Assembly: GCA_017960525.1 (NCBI GenBank)
Contig: JAGCZA010000058.1
Coordinates: 1-64,000, forward strand
From: Prevotella sp.
GTDB lineage: Bacteria > Bacteroidota > Bacteroidia > Bacteroidales > Bacteroidaceae
Length of the DNA: 64,000 nucleotides
Reading direction: 5' to 3'
The position numbers and the translations under genes were made by a program. Below the pieces are notes generated by a model, which saw only the letters and a program-made list of their open reading frames with translations, had not been told where the DNA came from and did not search any database. Positions 17,543 to 28,562 of the stretch are shown one piece after another. The first letter of the stretch is position 1; each line of letters begins with the position of its first letter.

Positions 17543-18641
17543 TCCGGGACTCTATATTCATATTCCCTTCTGTAAAAGCCGCTGTATCTACTGCGGCTTT
17601 TACTCTACCACCCGCCTTGACTTGAGGCAGCGTTATGTCGATGCTGTCTGCCGTGAGTATCAGCAGACCCGAACTCGTCTGGCCTTTGACGGCACACCTC
17701 ATACTATATATATAGGTGGGGGCACGCCTTCCACTCTGACTGGAGACCAACTTCGCCAACTCTTCGACACAGTGGGAGCAGCGGAAGAGGTGACTATCGA
17801 GTGCAACCCTGACGACGTAACGACGGACTTTGCCAAGTTGCTGTCACAATTGCCGGTGAACCGTGTCTCGATGGGTGTTCAGACTTTTAATGAGCAACGG
17901 TTACGCTTCCTCTGCCGTCGCCACACGGCTGCACAGGCCGTGGAGGCAGTCACTCGTCTGCGCTCCATCGGTATCGACAATGTGAGCATCGACTTGATGT
18001 ATGGCTTCCCAGAAGAGACATTGGCCGAATGGAATAGTGACATCGACCAGGCTTTGCGCCTTGACGTGGAGCACATTTCGGCATACGCGCTGACATACGA
18101 GGAAGGCACTCCGCTGTGGAAGATGCTGCAACGAGGTCAGGTAAGTGAAATTGATGAGGATATGAGCCGACAGATGTACTACGGGCTGTGTGACCGACTT
18201 GAAGAAAACGGCTACGAGCATTACGAAATCAGCAACTTCGCCCGGCCGGGCCGCCGCTCACGCCACAACAGCGGCTATTGGAACCAAACGTCTTACATCG
18301 GACTTGGCGCGGCGGCACACTCATACGACGGAAAGTGCCGTCGGTGGAATGTGAGCGACTTCGTGGCTTATATTGAGGGAGTGGAGAATGGCTGTGCTCC
18401 CTATGATAGCGAGGAAATAGACAACATCACCCGCTACAACGAAATGGTGATGACGGCACTCCGTACTGCCGACGGTCTGCCTTTAAACTCGCTCGCCGCC
18501 GAGCAGCGCACTTACTGCCTTGACAACGCTCGCCGTTACATAGAAAACGGCCTGCTCTCCTTGGAGGCAGACCGTCTTCGTCTTACTCGTTGTGGCCTTT
18601 TCGTCAGCGATATGATTATGACCGACTTGATGATGGCCTGA
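17535..18641 (+). CDS. hemW: HemW-type radical SAM protein (coproporphyrinogen oxidase-like)
   Basis: The 368-residue protein has the radical SAM cluster motif Cys13-x3-Cys17-x2-Cys20 in [15 protein letters not shown], the glycine-rich [12 protein letters not shown] segment and the C-terminal HemN_C domain ([16 protein letters not shown]). HemW proteins bind heme and deliver it to respiratory enzymes. They lack the fourth-cysteine arrangement and N-terminal extension of true HemN oxidase, as this one does. It starts inside the end of rho (ATGGATAG), indicating translational coupling, and ends 8 bp from the convergent exonuclease gene. Confidence 0.9.
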   Translation: MDSPGLYIHIPFCKSRCIYCGFYSTTRLDLRQRYVDAVCREYQQTRTRLAFDGTPHTIYIGGGTPSTLTGDQLRQLFDTVGAAEEVTIECNPDDVTTDFAKLLSQLPVNRVSMGVQTFNEQRLRFLCRRHTAAQAVEAVTRLRSIGIDNVSIDLMYGFPEETLAEWNSDIDQALRLDVEHISAYALTYEEGTPLWKMLQRGQVSEIDEDMSRQMYYGLCDRLEENGYEHYEISNFARPGRRSRHNSGYWNQTSYIGLGAAAHSYDGKCRRWNVSDFVAYIEGVENGCAPYDSEEIDNITRYNEMVMTALRTADGLPLNSLAAEQRTYCLDNARRYIENGLLSLEADRLRLTRCGLFVSDMIMTDLMMA

Positions 18642-18649
18642 CTTTTCTC

Positions 18650-19525
18650 TCAAATCTTCAACCGCTGCGCCTCACGCAAACGGATTCGGGTGAGCACTTG
18701 CTTGGTGTTATAGGTGAAGTCGCCCCCCAGTATCCAAGCATAATAGCCTGGGTCGAAGCGCAATACGTCGGTCACCGTCTTTCCCTTGTGCTTCCCAAAG
18801 TTGAAGTATTCAGTCATTATGGGCTTCCCGTCTTCTCCAACGATGACATTCCCTTTGATATCCTTGGCTTCTCCCCATACGATGCGACCGGCGAAATCCA
18901 CATTCTGGTTCACCTTCGAGAACTCGTTCAGGTAGTCCATATCGTTCTTCAATGTGCGACCCTCAGGGTCTTCGCCCAGTTCGCGCTGGTGCTCCTCGGT
19001 GTAGAAGTCCAGTTCTGCCTGGAGCACGCGATAGGTGGCTTCGGTGTCTTCGTCGGCACGATGAGCCTCAAAATCGTCGTCCATCCTGTGACCGACATAG
19101 AACTTATAGGCAGCCGCCAAGTTGCGCTTCTCCATTTTGTGGAAAATGGTCTGTGCATCAATGAGACGACACCGTGAGAAGTCGAAGTCGATTCCGGCAC
19201 GCAGAAACTCTTCCGCCAACAGGGGAATATCGAAATGGTTGCTGTTGAAGCCAGCAAAGTCACAGCCTTGGAATTTGTCGGCCAGTGTCTTTGCCAGTTG
19301 TTTGAAGGTGGGCTGGTCGCTCACTGTTTCATTGCTGATACCAGTAAGTTTCGTAATCTCTGGCTTGATGTCGCATTCAGGATTAATCAGGTAGTTGCCC
19401 CGCTCTTCTGTGCCGTCGGGCATCACCTTAATATATGACAACTGAATGATTCGGTCTTTTACCAAATCAAGGCCGGTCGTCTCCAAGTCGAAGACGACCA
19501 GCGGTTTTGTCAGGTTGAGTTTCAT
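18650..19525 (-). CDS. DnaQ-like 3'-5' exonuclease with C-terminal QSregVF-type domain
   Basis: This 291-residue protein starts with a DEDDh exonuclease domain: Asp13/Glu15 in VFDLETTGLDL, a second Asp in NSNHFDIPLLAEE and the late pair in HRADEDTEATYRVL. It resembles the proofreading epsilon subunit of DNA polymerase III. The last about 70 residues (FNFGKHKGKTVTDVL...GYYAWILGGDF) resemble the small PF12843-type domain often fused to such exonucleases. It starts 2 bp after the beta-clamp gene, so exonuclease and clamp are co-expressed. It may act as epsilon or as an accessory repair nuclease. Confidence 0.85.
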   Translation of the reverse strand: MKLNLTKPLVVFDLETTGLDLVKDRIIQLSYIKVMPDGTEERGNYLINPECDIKPEITKLTGISNETVSDQPTFKQLAKTLADKFQGCDFAGFNSNHFDIPLLAEEFLRAGIDFDFSRCRLIDAQTIFHKMEKRNLAAAYKFYVGHRMDDDFEAHRADEDTEATYRVLQAELDFYTEEHQRELGEDPEGRTLKNDMDYLNEFSKVNQNVDFAGRIVWGEAKDIKGNVIVGEDGKPIMTEYFNFGKHKGKTVTDVLRFDPGYYAWILGGDFTYNTKQVLTRIRLREAQRLKI

Positions 19526-19527
19526 TG

Positions 19528-20652
19528 TCAGTCGTTGAGTAGCATGGGCATCATCAGCATCAGCACGTCCTGATTCTCAGGCTGCTCCATTGGCAGTACC
19601 AGTCCGGCACGACTTGGGTCGGCCAATTGGATAACGACCTGCTCACACTCGAAGTTGCTCAGTATTTCAATGAACGACGAACCCTTGAAGCCAATGCTCA
19701 TCGGCATACCATTGTAGTCGCAGGCAATGCGCTCCGTAGCAGTCTTTGAGAAGTCGTAGTCCTCAGCGTCAAGTTGCAGCGTGCCGTTCTCCACGTGGAA
19801 ACGGATGAGGTTGCTGGAGTCGTTGCTGAAAGGCTGTACGCGGCGCAGGGCCGACAACAGACCGATGCGGTCTACGGTGAGTTGGTTGGGGTTGCTCTGT
19901 GGGATGACAGAGTTATAGTTGGGATAACGTCCCTCAATGAGACGGCAGACGATGATGCCGTCCTCGAAAACGATTTCAGCATTGCGCTCGTCGAAACGTA
20001 TCACCACGTCACCTCCCTGCTTGCCCAGCACGCCCTTGAGCAGTGTGGCAGGCTTCTTAGGCAGGATGAAGGCGGCAGGCTGTTCGCTGCGGATGTTCAG
20101 GATAAGGTTACGCACCAACTTGTGGCCGTCGCTGGCCACTACTGCCAGATGGTTGGCGGTGAGGTCGAAGTAGATGCCGTTCATAACGGGGCGCAACTCG
20201 TCTTGTGCTGTGGCAAAGAGCGTGCGGTTGACGTTCTCGGCCAGCACACTGGTGGGAATGGTGATGACCGTTGCTCCGTCGCCAATCTGCTGCGGCTGCG
20301 GGAACTCGTCTGCATTCTCGACGGGCAGCGAGAACATACCGTTCTGGTAGTTGATGCGTGCAAGATTGCTGGCTTGGTCTATTTCAAAGGTGATAGGCTG
20401 CTCGCTGATGCCCTTCACGGCTTCCAGCAAATCGTGGTTGCCCACGCAGAAGCAGCCATTGCCGTCGTTCTCGTTCAGTTCGAGCGACGTCTTCATCATC
20501 ACCTCACTGTCGGAAGCCGTCAGATGCAGCCTCCCGTCAATGACTTCAAACAGGAAGTCTCCCAGGATGGGAAGTGAATTTTTACTGTTGATAACTCTTG
20601 CGAGGGCAGCGAGCCTGGTGCCCAATGCAGTGCTTGATACTGTGAATCTCAT
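19528..20652 (-). CDS. dnaN: DNA polymerase III beta subunit (sliding clamp)
   Basis: The 374-residue protein spans the three repeated clamp domains: MRFTVSSTALGTRLAALARVI at the start, FATAQDELRPVMNGIYFD between domains and the C-terminal VLPMEQPENQDVLMLMMPM segment, which forms part of the hydrophobic binding pocket. The dimer encircles DNA and tethers polymerase III, ligase and repair enzymes. Here it is not next to dnaA; it shares an operon with the DnaQ-like exonuclease and lies back-to-back with an SSB-like gene. Confidence 0.97.
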   Translation of the reverse strand: MRFTVSSTALGTRLAALARVINSKNSLPILGDFLFEVIDGRLHLTASDSEVMMKTSLELNENDGNGCFCVGNHDLLEAVKGISEQPITFEIDQASNLARINYQNGMFSLPVENADEFPQPQQIGDGATVITIPTSVLAENVNRTLFATAQDELRPVMNGIYFDLTANHLAVVASDGHKLVRNLILNIRSEQPAAFILPKKPATLLKGVLGKQGGDVVIRFDERNAEIVFEDGIIVCRLIEGRYPNYNSVIPQSNPNQLTVDRIGLLSALRRVQPFSNDSSNLIRFHVENGTLQLDAEDYDFSKTATERIACDYNGMPMSIGFKGSSFIEILSNFECEQVVIQLADPSRAGLVLPMEQPENQDVLMLMMPMLLND

Positions 20653-20687
20653 ATATTTAATTTGTTTTATTGGCTAATATCGGACGG

Positions 20688-20719
20688 CAAAAATACAAAA
20701 AAAGTGTGTGAATAGCAAA
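20688..20719 (-). promoter_or_regulatory. Promoter of dnaN
   Basis: On the minus strand TTTG (20719-20716), 20 bp, then TATTTTTG (20695-20688), about 35 bp before the dnaN ATG at 20652. Confidence 0.65.
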
Positions 20720-20736
20720 ATAATCTTGTTTTTTTT

Positions 20737-20766
20737 CTTGTTTTCAAACTATTTTTAGTAATTTCG
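20737..20766 (+). promoter_or_regulatory. Probable promoter of the DUF3127 gene
   Basis: CTTG at 20737-20740, 18 bp, then TAATTTCG at 20759-20766, each one base off the consensus. It is divergent from the dnaN promoter within a 157-bp gap. Confidence 0.45.
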
Positions 20767-20809
20767 CAACCGATTTAGTAAAAATCAACTTTTAATATCA
20801 ATAATAATT

Positions 20810-21250
20810 ATGGATTTATCAGGTAAAATCATTGCCATTCTCCCTGCCAGCAGTGGAGTTTCTGCCCGCACGGGCAACCCCTGGATGAGTCAGGAGTATG
20901 TTCTCGAAGTTCCCGGTCAGTATCCTCGCCGTATGATGTTCCGCGTCTTTGGCGAAGACCGCATTAAGATGTACAACATCCAGCCAGGTGAAGATGTCAC
21001 CGTTCAGTTCGACATTGATGCTCAAGAGTATCAGGGTCGTTGGTACAACCGCATCAATGCCTTTAATGTCTATCGTGGCCAGCCCGCACAAGATGTGCCA
21101 GCAGCCGCCACTATTCAAGGCGAAGCACCGCAGACTGCCGCCTCACCATTCCCACCGGTTCAGCCTGCCGCACCGCAGACGGCAAATCCTTCGTTCCCAC
21201 CTGAACAGGGTGCTGCCGAGGGTGAGTCAAACGACGACCTGCCCTTCTAA
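20810..21250 (+). CDS. DUF3127 protein, single-stranded-DNA-binding-like with SSB-type C-terminal tip
   Basis: The 146-residue protein has an N-terminal domain (about 1-90) matching DUF3127. Its pattern of beta strands (SGKIIAILP, QEYVLEVPG, RMMFRVFGED, DVTVQFDIDAQEY) suggests an OB fold. A Pro/Ala/Gln-rich linker follows, ending in ESNDDLPF. This is the architecture of SSB: OB domain, flexible linker and an acidic tip ending in Pro-Phe that recruits replication proteins. The gene lies between dnaN and ligA. DUF3127 has no established function that I know of. A canonical SSB is not in this window, so this may be a second SSB-like protein. Confidence 0.72.
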   Translation: MDLSGKIIAILPASSGVSARTGNPWMSQEYVLEVPGQYPRRMMFRVFGEDRIKMYNIQPGEDVTVQFDIDAQEYQGRWYNRINAFNVYRGQPAQDVPAAATIQGEAPQTAASPFPPVQPAAPQTANPSFPPEQGAAEGESNDDLPF

Positions 21251-21263
21251 CTTGGCGGCAGTG

Positions 21264-24469
<3,206 letters not shown>

Positions 24470-24473
24470 AGTC

Positions 24474-25304
24474 TTATAGTGTTAGTTGTTGTATGTACAT
24501 GTTATCAAAGTCCGATGGAATGGCTGGTATTTCGCGGAAGAGACCGAAGACGGCGCTGCCGCTGCCGCTCATGGCGGCATAGACGGCGCCAAGGTCATAC
24601 AGCCGTTGCTTGATGGCCCCAATCTCCGGGTGCAGGGCGAAAACGCTCTGCTCAAAGTCGTTCACCAGTTCGTCGCGCCACGTCTCTACGGGCTGGCGCA
24701 CAATGTCGAGGCAGTTCTTCTGCGGTCTGTGCGGACGAATCAGCGAGAAAGCCTCTTTCGTCGGAACGGGGATGTCGGGGCGCACCACCACCAGATGCCA
24801 GCCCTTCAGACTCAGGCCAATGGGCTGCAGGCGCTCGCCAATGCCCTCGGCGTAGGCCGGACGGCCCAGAACAAAGAAGGGACAATCGGCCCCCAGGCGT
24901 GCGGCACGGTCGATGAGTTGCTGTTCGCTCAGTCCGAGGTCGCACATCTTGTTGAGCAAGGTGAGCATGGCCGCCCCGTCGCTGGAGCCGCCGCCCATGC
25001 CTGCCTGCGTGGGTATGGCCTTATAAAGATTAATATGTACGCGCACGATGGCGGGAAACTCCTCTTTCAGCAGCCTGTAGGCTCTTACGACCAGATTACG
25101 CTCGTCATCGCCCTCGATGGCCAGATTGGTCACCTTCAGGTCGCAGCCCGTGGCCGACGGGAACCGCTCGTCCATCGGGGTCACCTCCAGCGCATCCTCC
25201 AAGGGTACGGGGTAGAACACGGTTTCCAAGTTGTGGTAGCCGTCGGGGCGGCGTTCCACCACGTTCAGGCCCAGATTGATTTTTGCTTGTGGAAATACTA
25301 TCAT
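24474..25304 (-). CDS. ispE: 4-diphosphocytidyl-2-C-methyl-D-erythritol kinase
   Basis: The 276-residue GHMP kinase of the non-mevalonate isoprenoid pathway phosphorylates CDP-methylerythritol. It starts MIVFPQAKINLGLNV, has RPDGYHNLETVFYPV for substrate binding and the ATP loop PTQAGMGGGSSDGAAML, and ends with the usual AMSGSGSAVFGLF. The open frame extends 36 codons further upstream, but the ATG at 25304 is preceded by a strong AGGAGGAC and matches the family start. The longer form would overlap nth. Confidence 0.95.
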   Translation of the reverse strand: MIVFPQAKINLGLNVVERRPDGYHNLETVFYPVPLEDALEVTPMDERFPSATGCDLKVTNLAIEGDDERNLVVRAYRLLKEEFPAIVRVHINLYKAIPTQAGMGGGSSDGAAMLTLLNKMCDLGLSEQQLIDRAARLGADCPFFVLGRPAYAEGIGERLQPIGLSLKGWHLVVVRPDIPVPTKEAFSLIRPHRPQKNCLDIVRQPVETWRDELVNDFEQSVFALHPEIGAIKQRLYDLGAVYAAMSGSGSAVFGLFREIPAIPSDFDNMYIQQLTL

Positions 25305-25310
25305 GGTTTT

Positions 25311-25318
25311 GTCCTCCT
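25311..25318 (-). promoter_or_regulatory. Strong ribosome-binding site that fixes the ispE start
   Basis: AGGAGGAC on the minus strand, 6 bp before the ATG at 25304. Such a full Shine-Dalgarno sequence is unusual in this window, where most starts have only A/T-rich leaders. Confidence 0.75.
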
Positions 25319-25324
25319 GTTTGT

Positions 25325-25978
25325 TCAATGTTCTAAGCGCGAGCCGTCCAGCAGTTTGGGGCAGATGTCGTTCAGCCCGCAAGTCTGGCAATGGGGTTTC
25401 TGCGAGGTGCACACATAGCGGCCGTGGAGCAGCAGCCAGTGGTGCGCCCGTGGAATGTCGGCTTCAGGGATGTACTTCATCAGCGCCCGCTCCACCTTCA
25501 GGGGCGTGTTGTCGCGTTTGGACACCAGTCCAAGCCTGTGGCTCACACGATAGACGTGGGTATCGACAGCCATCGTGGCCTGTCCGAAAGCCACCGCCTG
25601 AATGACGTTGGCCGTCTTCCTGCCCACGCCGGGCAGGGCCAGCAACTGGTTCATGTCCTGGGGCACCTCGCCGTCGTGTCGCTGCACCAGCGCACGGGCC
25701 ATCTCCACCAGATGACGGGCCTTGGAGTTGGGGTAACTCACGCTGCTAATGTATTCCAGCACGTCGTCGGCCTCTGCCTCTGCCATCGACCGCGCATTGG
25801 GATAGTGGCGGAACAGTTCCGGCGTCACCGCATTAATCCGTTTGTCTGTGCATTGCGCACTAAGCACCACAGCCACCAGTAGTTGGAACACGCTGCCAAA
25901 CTGCAGTTCGGTGTCAGCCTTCGGCATCTCCTTGCGGAAGTGCTCCAGCACCCGTTGGTATCGTTCTTCGCGTCTCAT
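25325..25978 (-). CDS. nth: Endonuclease III (DNA glycosylase/AP lyase)
   Basis: The 217-residue base-excision repair enzyme removes oxidised pyrimidines and cuts the abasic site. The helix-hairpin-helix with the catalytic lysine is LPGVGRKTANVI, the catalytic aspartate lies in AVDTHVYRVSHRLGL, and the [4Fe-4S] cluster ligands appear as Cys-x6-Cys-x2-Cys-x5-Cys in CTSQKPHCQTCGLNDIC. Its ATG lies only 12 bp after the stop of the DUF4435 gene, so the accessory block has no obvious terminator before nth and the gene may rely partly on read-through. Confidence 0.96.
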   Translation of the reverse strand: MRREERYQRVLEHFRKEMPKADTELQFGSVFQLLVAVVLSAQCTDKRINAVTPELFRHYPNARSMAEAEADDVLEYISSVSYPNSKARHLVEMARALVQRHDGEVPQDMNQLLALPGVGRKTANVIQAVAFGQATMAVDTHVYRVSHRLGLVSKRDNTPLKVERALMKYIPEADIPRAHHWLLLHGRYVCTSQKPHCQTCGLNDICPKLLDGSRLEH

Positions 25979-25990
25979 ATATAGTGAACT

Positions 25991-26854
25991 TTATACTATC
26001 GTTGATATGTCAGATGCAACTTTCTGGATTTGCCAATAATTCTGTGATGGGAGGTCGTTCATCATAACATCTTTTTTGAACGACACAGACGTACCGCGAC
26101 AAAGAAGGTCGCCGATATAAGCGACAAGGTCAAAGATGTTGTGTTCACGCACATGAAGGTAGGCATTTTGCTCGTTTACATTGAGAGCCTGACAACAGTT
26201 GCTTTCTGCCTCATAATTGACATCCTTCGCAAAGGAAGTATTCAAATACTGCTCGAAGTTCTTGGCAATCCTTTCAACAAGTGGCGTACCGTTGTCTGCC
26301 AATTCTATCCGTTGGCATTGTTTTGGCAGGCAAGCGGTAAACATTTTCTGAGTGAAGATATTATTATCAACTTTAAGATAATATAGTAAAAGCAATAGCG
26401 GTTTATACAGCACTTTCGAGAGTGCAGGGAGAAATGCCGTAAAGTCAAATCCTGCTGCTTTTTCAGGACATTGTGATTCAAAGCGTTGTTGCAAAGAAAC
26501 GGCTTCGCAATAGTGATTTTCCCATGAATAGGAATAGGTCTGGCACACGAAATGAGCCGCATCAAGGTCTGGCTCTTGCAACAGATAGCGCATATCACTG
26601 TCTATGCAGATGAAGAACCGCTTAGACAAATAAGGACGGTATTTCAAACATTGCTCACAGCCAGAAGTGTCATTGCCCTTCTGACTCCGACTATAACTGA
26701 TATAATAGTAAACCCCAGAGCGATGACTTTGAAGTAAAGCGTTCCAAAAAGGCTTGTCCTCAATATCCTCTAAATGGACGCAGGCAATTGCATTTGTTTG
26801 ATGAGTCAGAACATTAGCAAAATATGTAGCCTGCAATTTGTAAATGTCTACCAT
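25991..26854 (-). CDS. DUF4435 (TOPRIM-like) protein, AriB-like partner of the adjacent ATPase
   Basis: This 287-residue protein matches the DUF4435 pattern. A TOPRIM-type acidic start is seen in VHLEDIEDKPFWNALL (Glu29 and Asp33 region), then a DxD motif FFICIDSDMRYLL (Asp85/Asp87), then YSYSWENHYCEA. DUF4435 proteins pair with ABC-type ATPases in PARIS (AriA/AriB), where AriB is the toxic nuclease released when the ATPase senses a phage anti-restriction protein. Here the ATPase gene ends in TAATG overlapping this start by 1 bp. The base composition is AT-richer than in the neighbouring core genes. The PARIS assignment is inferred from pairing and motifs only. Confidence 0.72.
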   Translation of the reverse strand: MVDIYKLQATYFANVLTHQTNAIACVHLEDIEDKPFWNALLQSHRSGVYYYISYSRSQKGNDTSGCEQCLKYRPYLSKRFFICIDSDMRYLLQEPDLDAAHFVCQTYSYSWENHYCEAVSLQQRFESQCPEKAAGFDFTAFLPALSKVLYKPLLLLLYYLKVDNNIFTQKMFTACLPKQCQRIELADNGTPLVERIAKNFEQYLNTSFAKDVNYEAESNCCQALNVNEQNAYLHVREHNIFDLVAYIGDLLCRGTSVSFKKDVMMNDLPSQNYWQIQKVASDISTIV

Positions 26855-27765
26855 TATCTGCTTGTCTTTGTGATTTTATCCATATAGATAGCCTTGTCGC
26901 CCCATCCGTCAGCGAAAATCATAGGCGAATGAGTGGTAAGGATAATCTGCACGTTGGGATTCAGTTCGAGAATCATGTCTATCAGTTTGTACTGCCAACT
27001 GATGTGCATGGAAATCTCAGGTTCGTCGAGCATCAATACATATTCCTCGCCACGCTCCAGCAGGACGGTAAGCAGAATTATCAGAAGTTGTTTCTCGCCA
27101 GATGAGAGTTCTTTGGGATAAATAGCAATAGCGTTATCCTTAATGAAAACGAGTTTGGTAGAATCATTGGAAAGTTTTTTTCCAGTCTCGGCAAAACACT
27201 CATTGACAAGGCGAATGAATAAGTTTTTCCGCTCATTAATCTTGTCAAGTTCCGATTTGGTGATGCTGCTGTTAGAATTGATACGTTCCGTCAGTTCCTT
27301 TACCAGGTCTGAGAGATAGTAACCATAATCGCTCTGCAATTTCTCCAGTCTGATGTCAAGATAACTGTCCTGACTACTCTTGCTGTCACCTTTCACATCG
27401 AAAGTGGAAATATAGTCAAGTTTCAGCAATTTGCAGTATTCCGAATCAGGAATCCTATTTCCATTCAACATCGGTGTCCAACTAGTTTCATTCCTTAGAA
27501 TATCTTCACCATCTTTGTTTTTGGAAAGCATATTCTCAAACTCCAGATATTCCATTACCAAGTCATCCTTAAAAGTGACTTTGGTGAGATGGCTCTGGAA
27601 GAACTGGCCGTTCCTCTCGCATGCGATAGCCTGTCGGAGTAAGCGCAAGAGGGTTGTCTTGAACGAGCCATTATTGCCCACAATAATATTCACCTTCTCG
27701 TCAAGTGAGGAGATGAAGTTGTATCTGTAATACAGGTTGTCGATGCTGAAATACTTTATCTTCAT
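26854..27765 (-). CDS. ABC-type ATPase (AAA_15/21-like), AriA-like
   Basis: The 303-residue protein has a complete SMC/OLD-type ATPase core: Walker A GNNGSFKTT at 30-38, ABC signature ELSSGEKQ around 219-226, Walker B VLMLDEPEISMH at 243-254 and the switch histidine in ILTTHSPMIF (His279). The insertion between Walker A and the signature (about 50-215) is short and charged, without a long coiled coil. It is not a transporter ATPase: no membrane partner is adjacent and the N-terminus KIKYFSIDNLYYRYNF is of the AAA_21 kind. With the DUF4435 gene it forms a tight two-gene unit resembling PARIS, where the ATPase is the sensor. Confidence 0.8.
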   Translation of the reverse strand: MKIKYFSIDNLYYRYNFISSLDEKVNIIVGNNGSFKTTLLRLLRQAIACERNGQFFQSHLTKVTFKDDLVMEYLEFENMLSKNKDGEDILRNETSWTPMLNGNRIPDSEYCKLLKLDYISTFDVKGDSKSSQDSYLDIRLEKLQSDYGYYLSDLVKELTERINSNSSITKSELDKINERKNLFIRLVNECFAETGKKLSNDSTKLVFIKDNAIAIYPKELSSGEKQLLIILLTVLLERGEEYVLMLDEPEISMHISWQYKLIDMILELNPNVQIILTTHSPMIFADGWGDKAIYMDKITKTSR

Positions 27766-27788
27766 ATCGCAATATTATTTATCGGGTG

Positions 27789-27796
27789 CAAAGATA
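27789..27796 (-). promoter_or_regulatory. Probable -7 box for the ATPase/DUF4435 pair
   Basis: TATCTTTG on the minus strand, 23 bp before the ATG at 27765, matches TAnnTTTG. No TTTG is found at the proper -33 distance. Confidence 0.5.
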
Positions 27797-27870
27797 CAAA
27801 ACTTTTCTCAGATTTTCGCTAAAGTAATTCTTTATTTTATTCTTCAAAAGGGTAGGTTTCGTCGTAGATG

Positions 27871-28518
27871 TTAATAAATTGCTAACTTTTTGATTTCAGC
27901 ATCTATTACGAAAGTGTCTCCTTCTTTGTCCTTCAAAACATTTCTTGGCACTAAATCCCAAACCTCATATTTTTCGTTTGAGAAACGCCCTTTGTCATCA
28001 ATCTTCACAAAACCTAACGCAGCCATATACGTTTCAATCTCTATATTGGTCGCTGGTTGTGCATTCTTGACCATAGGCTGCTGAAATACTGGCATAACAG
28101 TTCGTCCATCAAAGCCTGTGAACGCATAAAGGGTGTAAGCAGTATCGTAGAACAAGTCATTGTGTAAGGCAATCTTCTCAAACAATTTGAGAATACTTCC
28201 ACTATTCAATAAATTGTTTACTTTATATATGATATCGTTAGACACATACGTGTCGTTCTCATTACCGCTTGGGCCTGGCACACCTAACCCAAAAACGTCA
28301 TTCATTGGCAGCCAAATGCCGTTCTCCTTGGCATATTGTTCTGCCACTCGTTGCTCAATGTCGAGATGATTTAAATGGTCTTTGCCATCTCGAAATTGCG
28401 CTTCATATAGTTTGCAGCGTCTACGGAGTTCATCGGCGACTTCATAGATTCTTCTATTTTCCGGAGTTTCCGCTCCACAGCCTCCTTGTGGAATTGATTT
28501 AAATAGGTCATCGTTCAT
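27871..28518 (-). CDS. Stand-alone kinase-like protein of the 'polyvalent protein' kinase type
   Basis: The 215-residue protein resembles the kinase domain described in phage/plasmid polyvalent proteins. I see a glycine-type loop LGVPGPSGNEND (82-87 core), a lysine strand IIYKVNN (Lys99), the HN-FxxT-Y-GF-G pattern (LHNDLFYDTAYTLYAFTGFDG), a catalytic-loop equivalent WDLVPRNVL (Asp188, Asn193) and a metal Asp in VIDAEIKKL (Asp206). All kinase key positions therefore seem present. The N-terminal 60 residues are helical and charged. It sits between the MmeI-like gene and the ATPase pair. ATG at 28518 is chosen because a full promoter lies just upstream; the longer frame to 28560 starts at a TTG inside the -33 box. 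Confidence 0.62.
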   Translation of the reverse strand: MNDDLFKSIPQGGCGAETPENRRIYEVADELRRRCKLYEAQFRDGKDHLNHLDIEQRVAEQYAKENGIWLPMNDVFGLGVPGPSGNENDTYVSNDIIYKVNNLLNSGSILKLFEKIALHNDLFYDTAYTLYAFTGFDGRTVMPVFQQPMVKNAQPATNIEIETYMAALGFVKIDDKGRFSNEKYEVWDLVPRNVLKDKEGDTFVIDAEIKKLAIY

Positions 28519-28530
28519 TATATTTTGTTG

Positions 28531-28561
28531 CAAAATTACACAATTCTTTTTTATTAGCAAA
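28531..28561 (-). promoter_or_regulatory. Promoter of the kinase-like gene with almost no leader
   Basis: On the minus strand TTTG (28561-28558), 19 bp, then TAATTTTG (28538-28531), both perfect. The ATG at 28518 begins 13 bp after the -7 box, so the leader is only a few nucleotides. The -33 box follows directly after the stop codon of the MmeI-like gene. Confidence 0.75.
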
Positions 28562-28562
28562 A

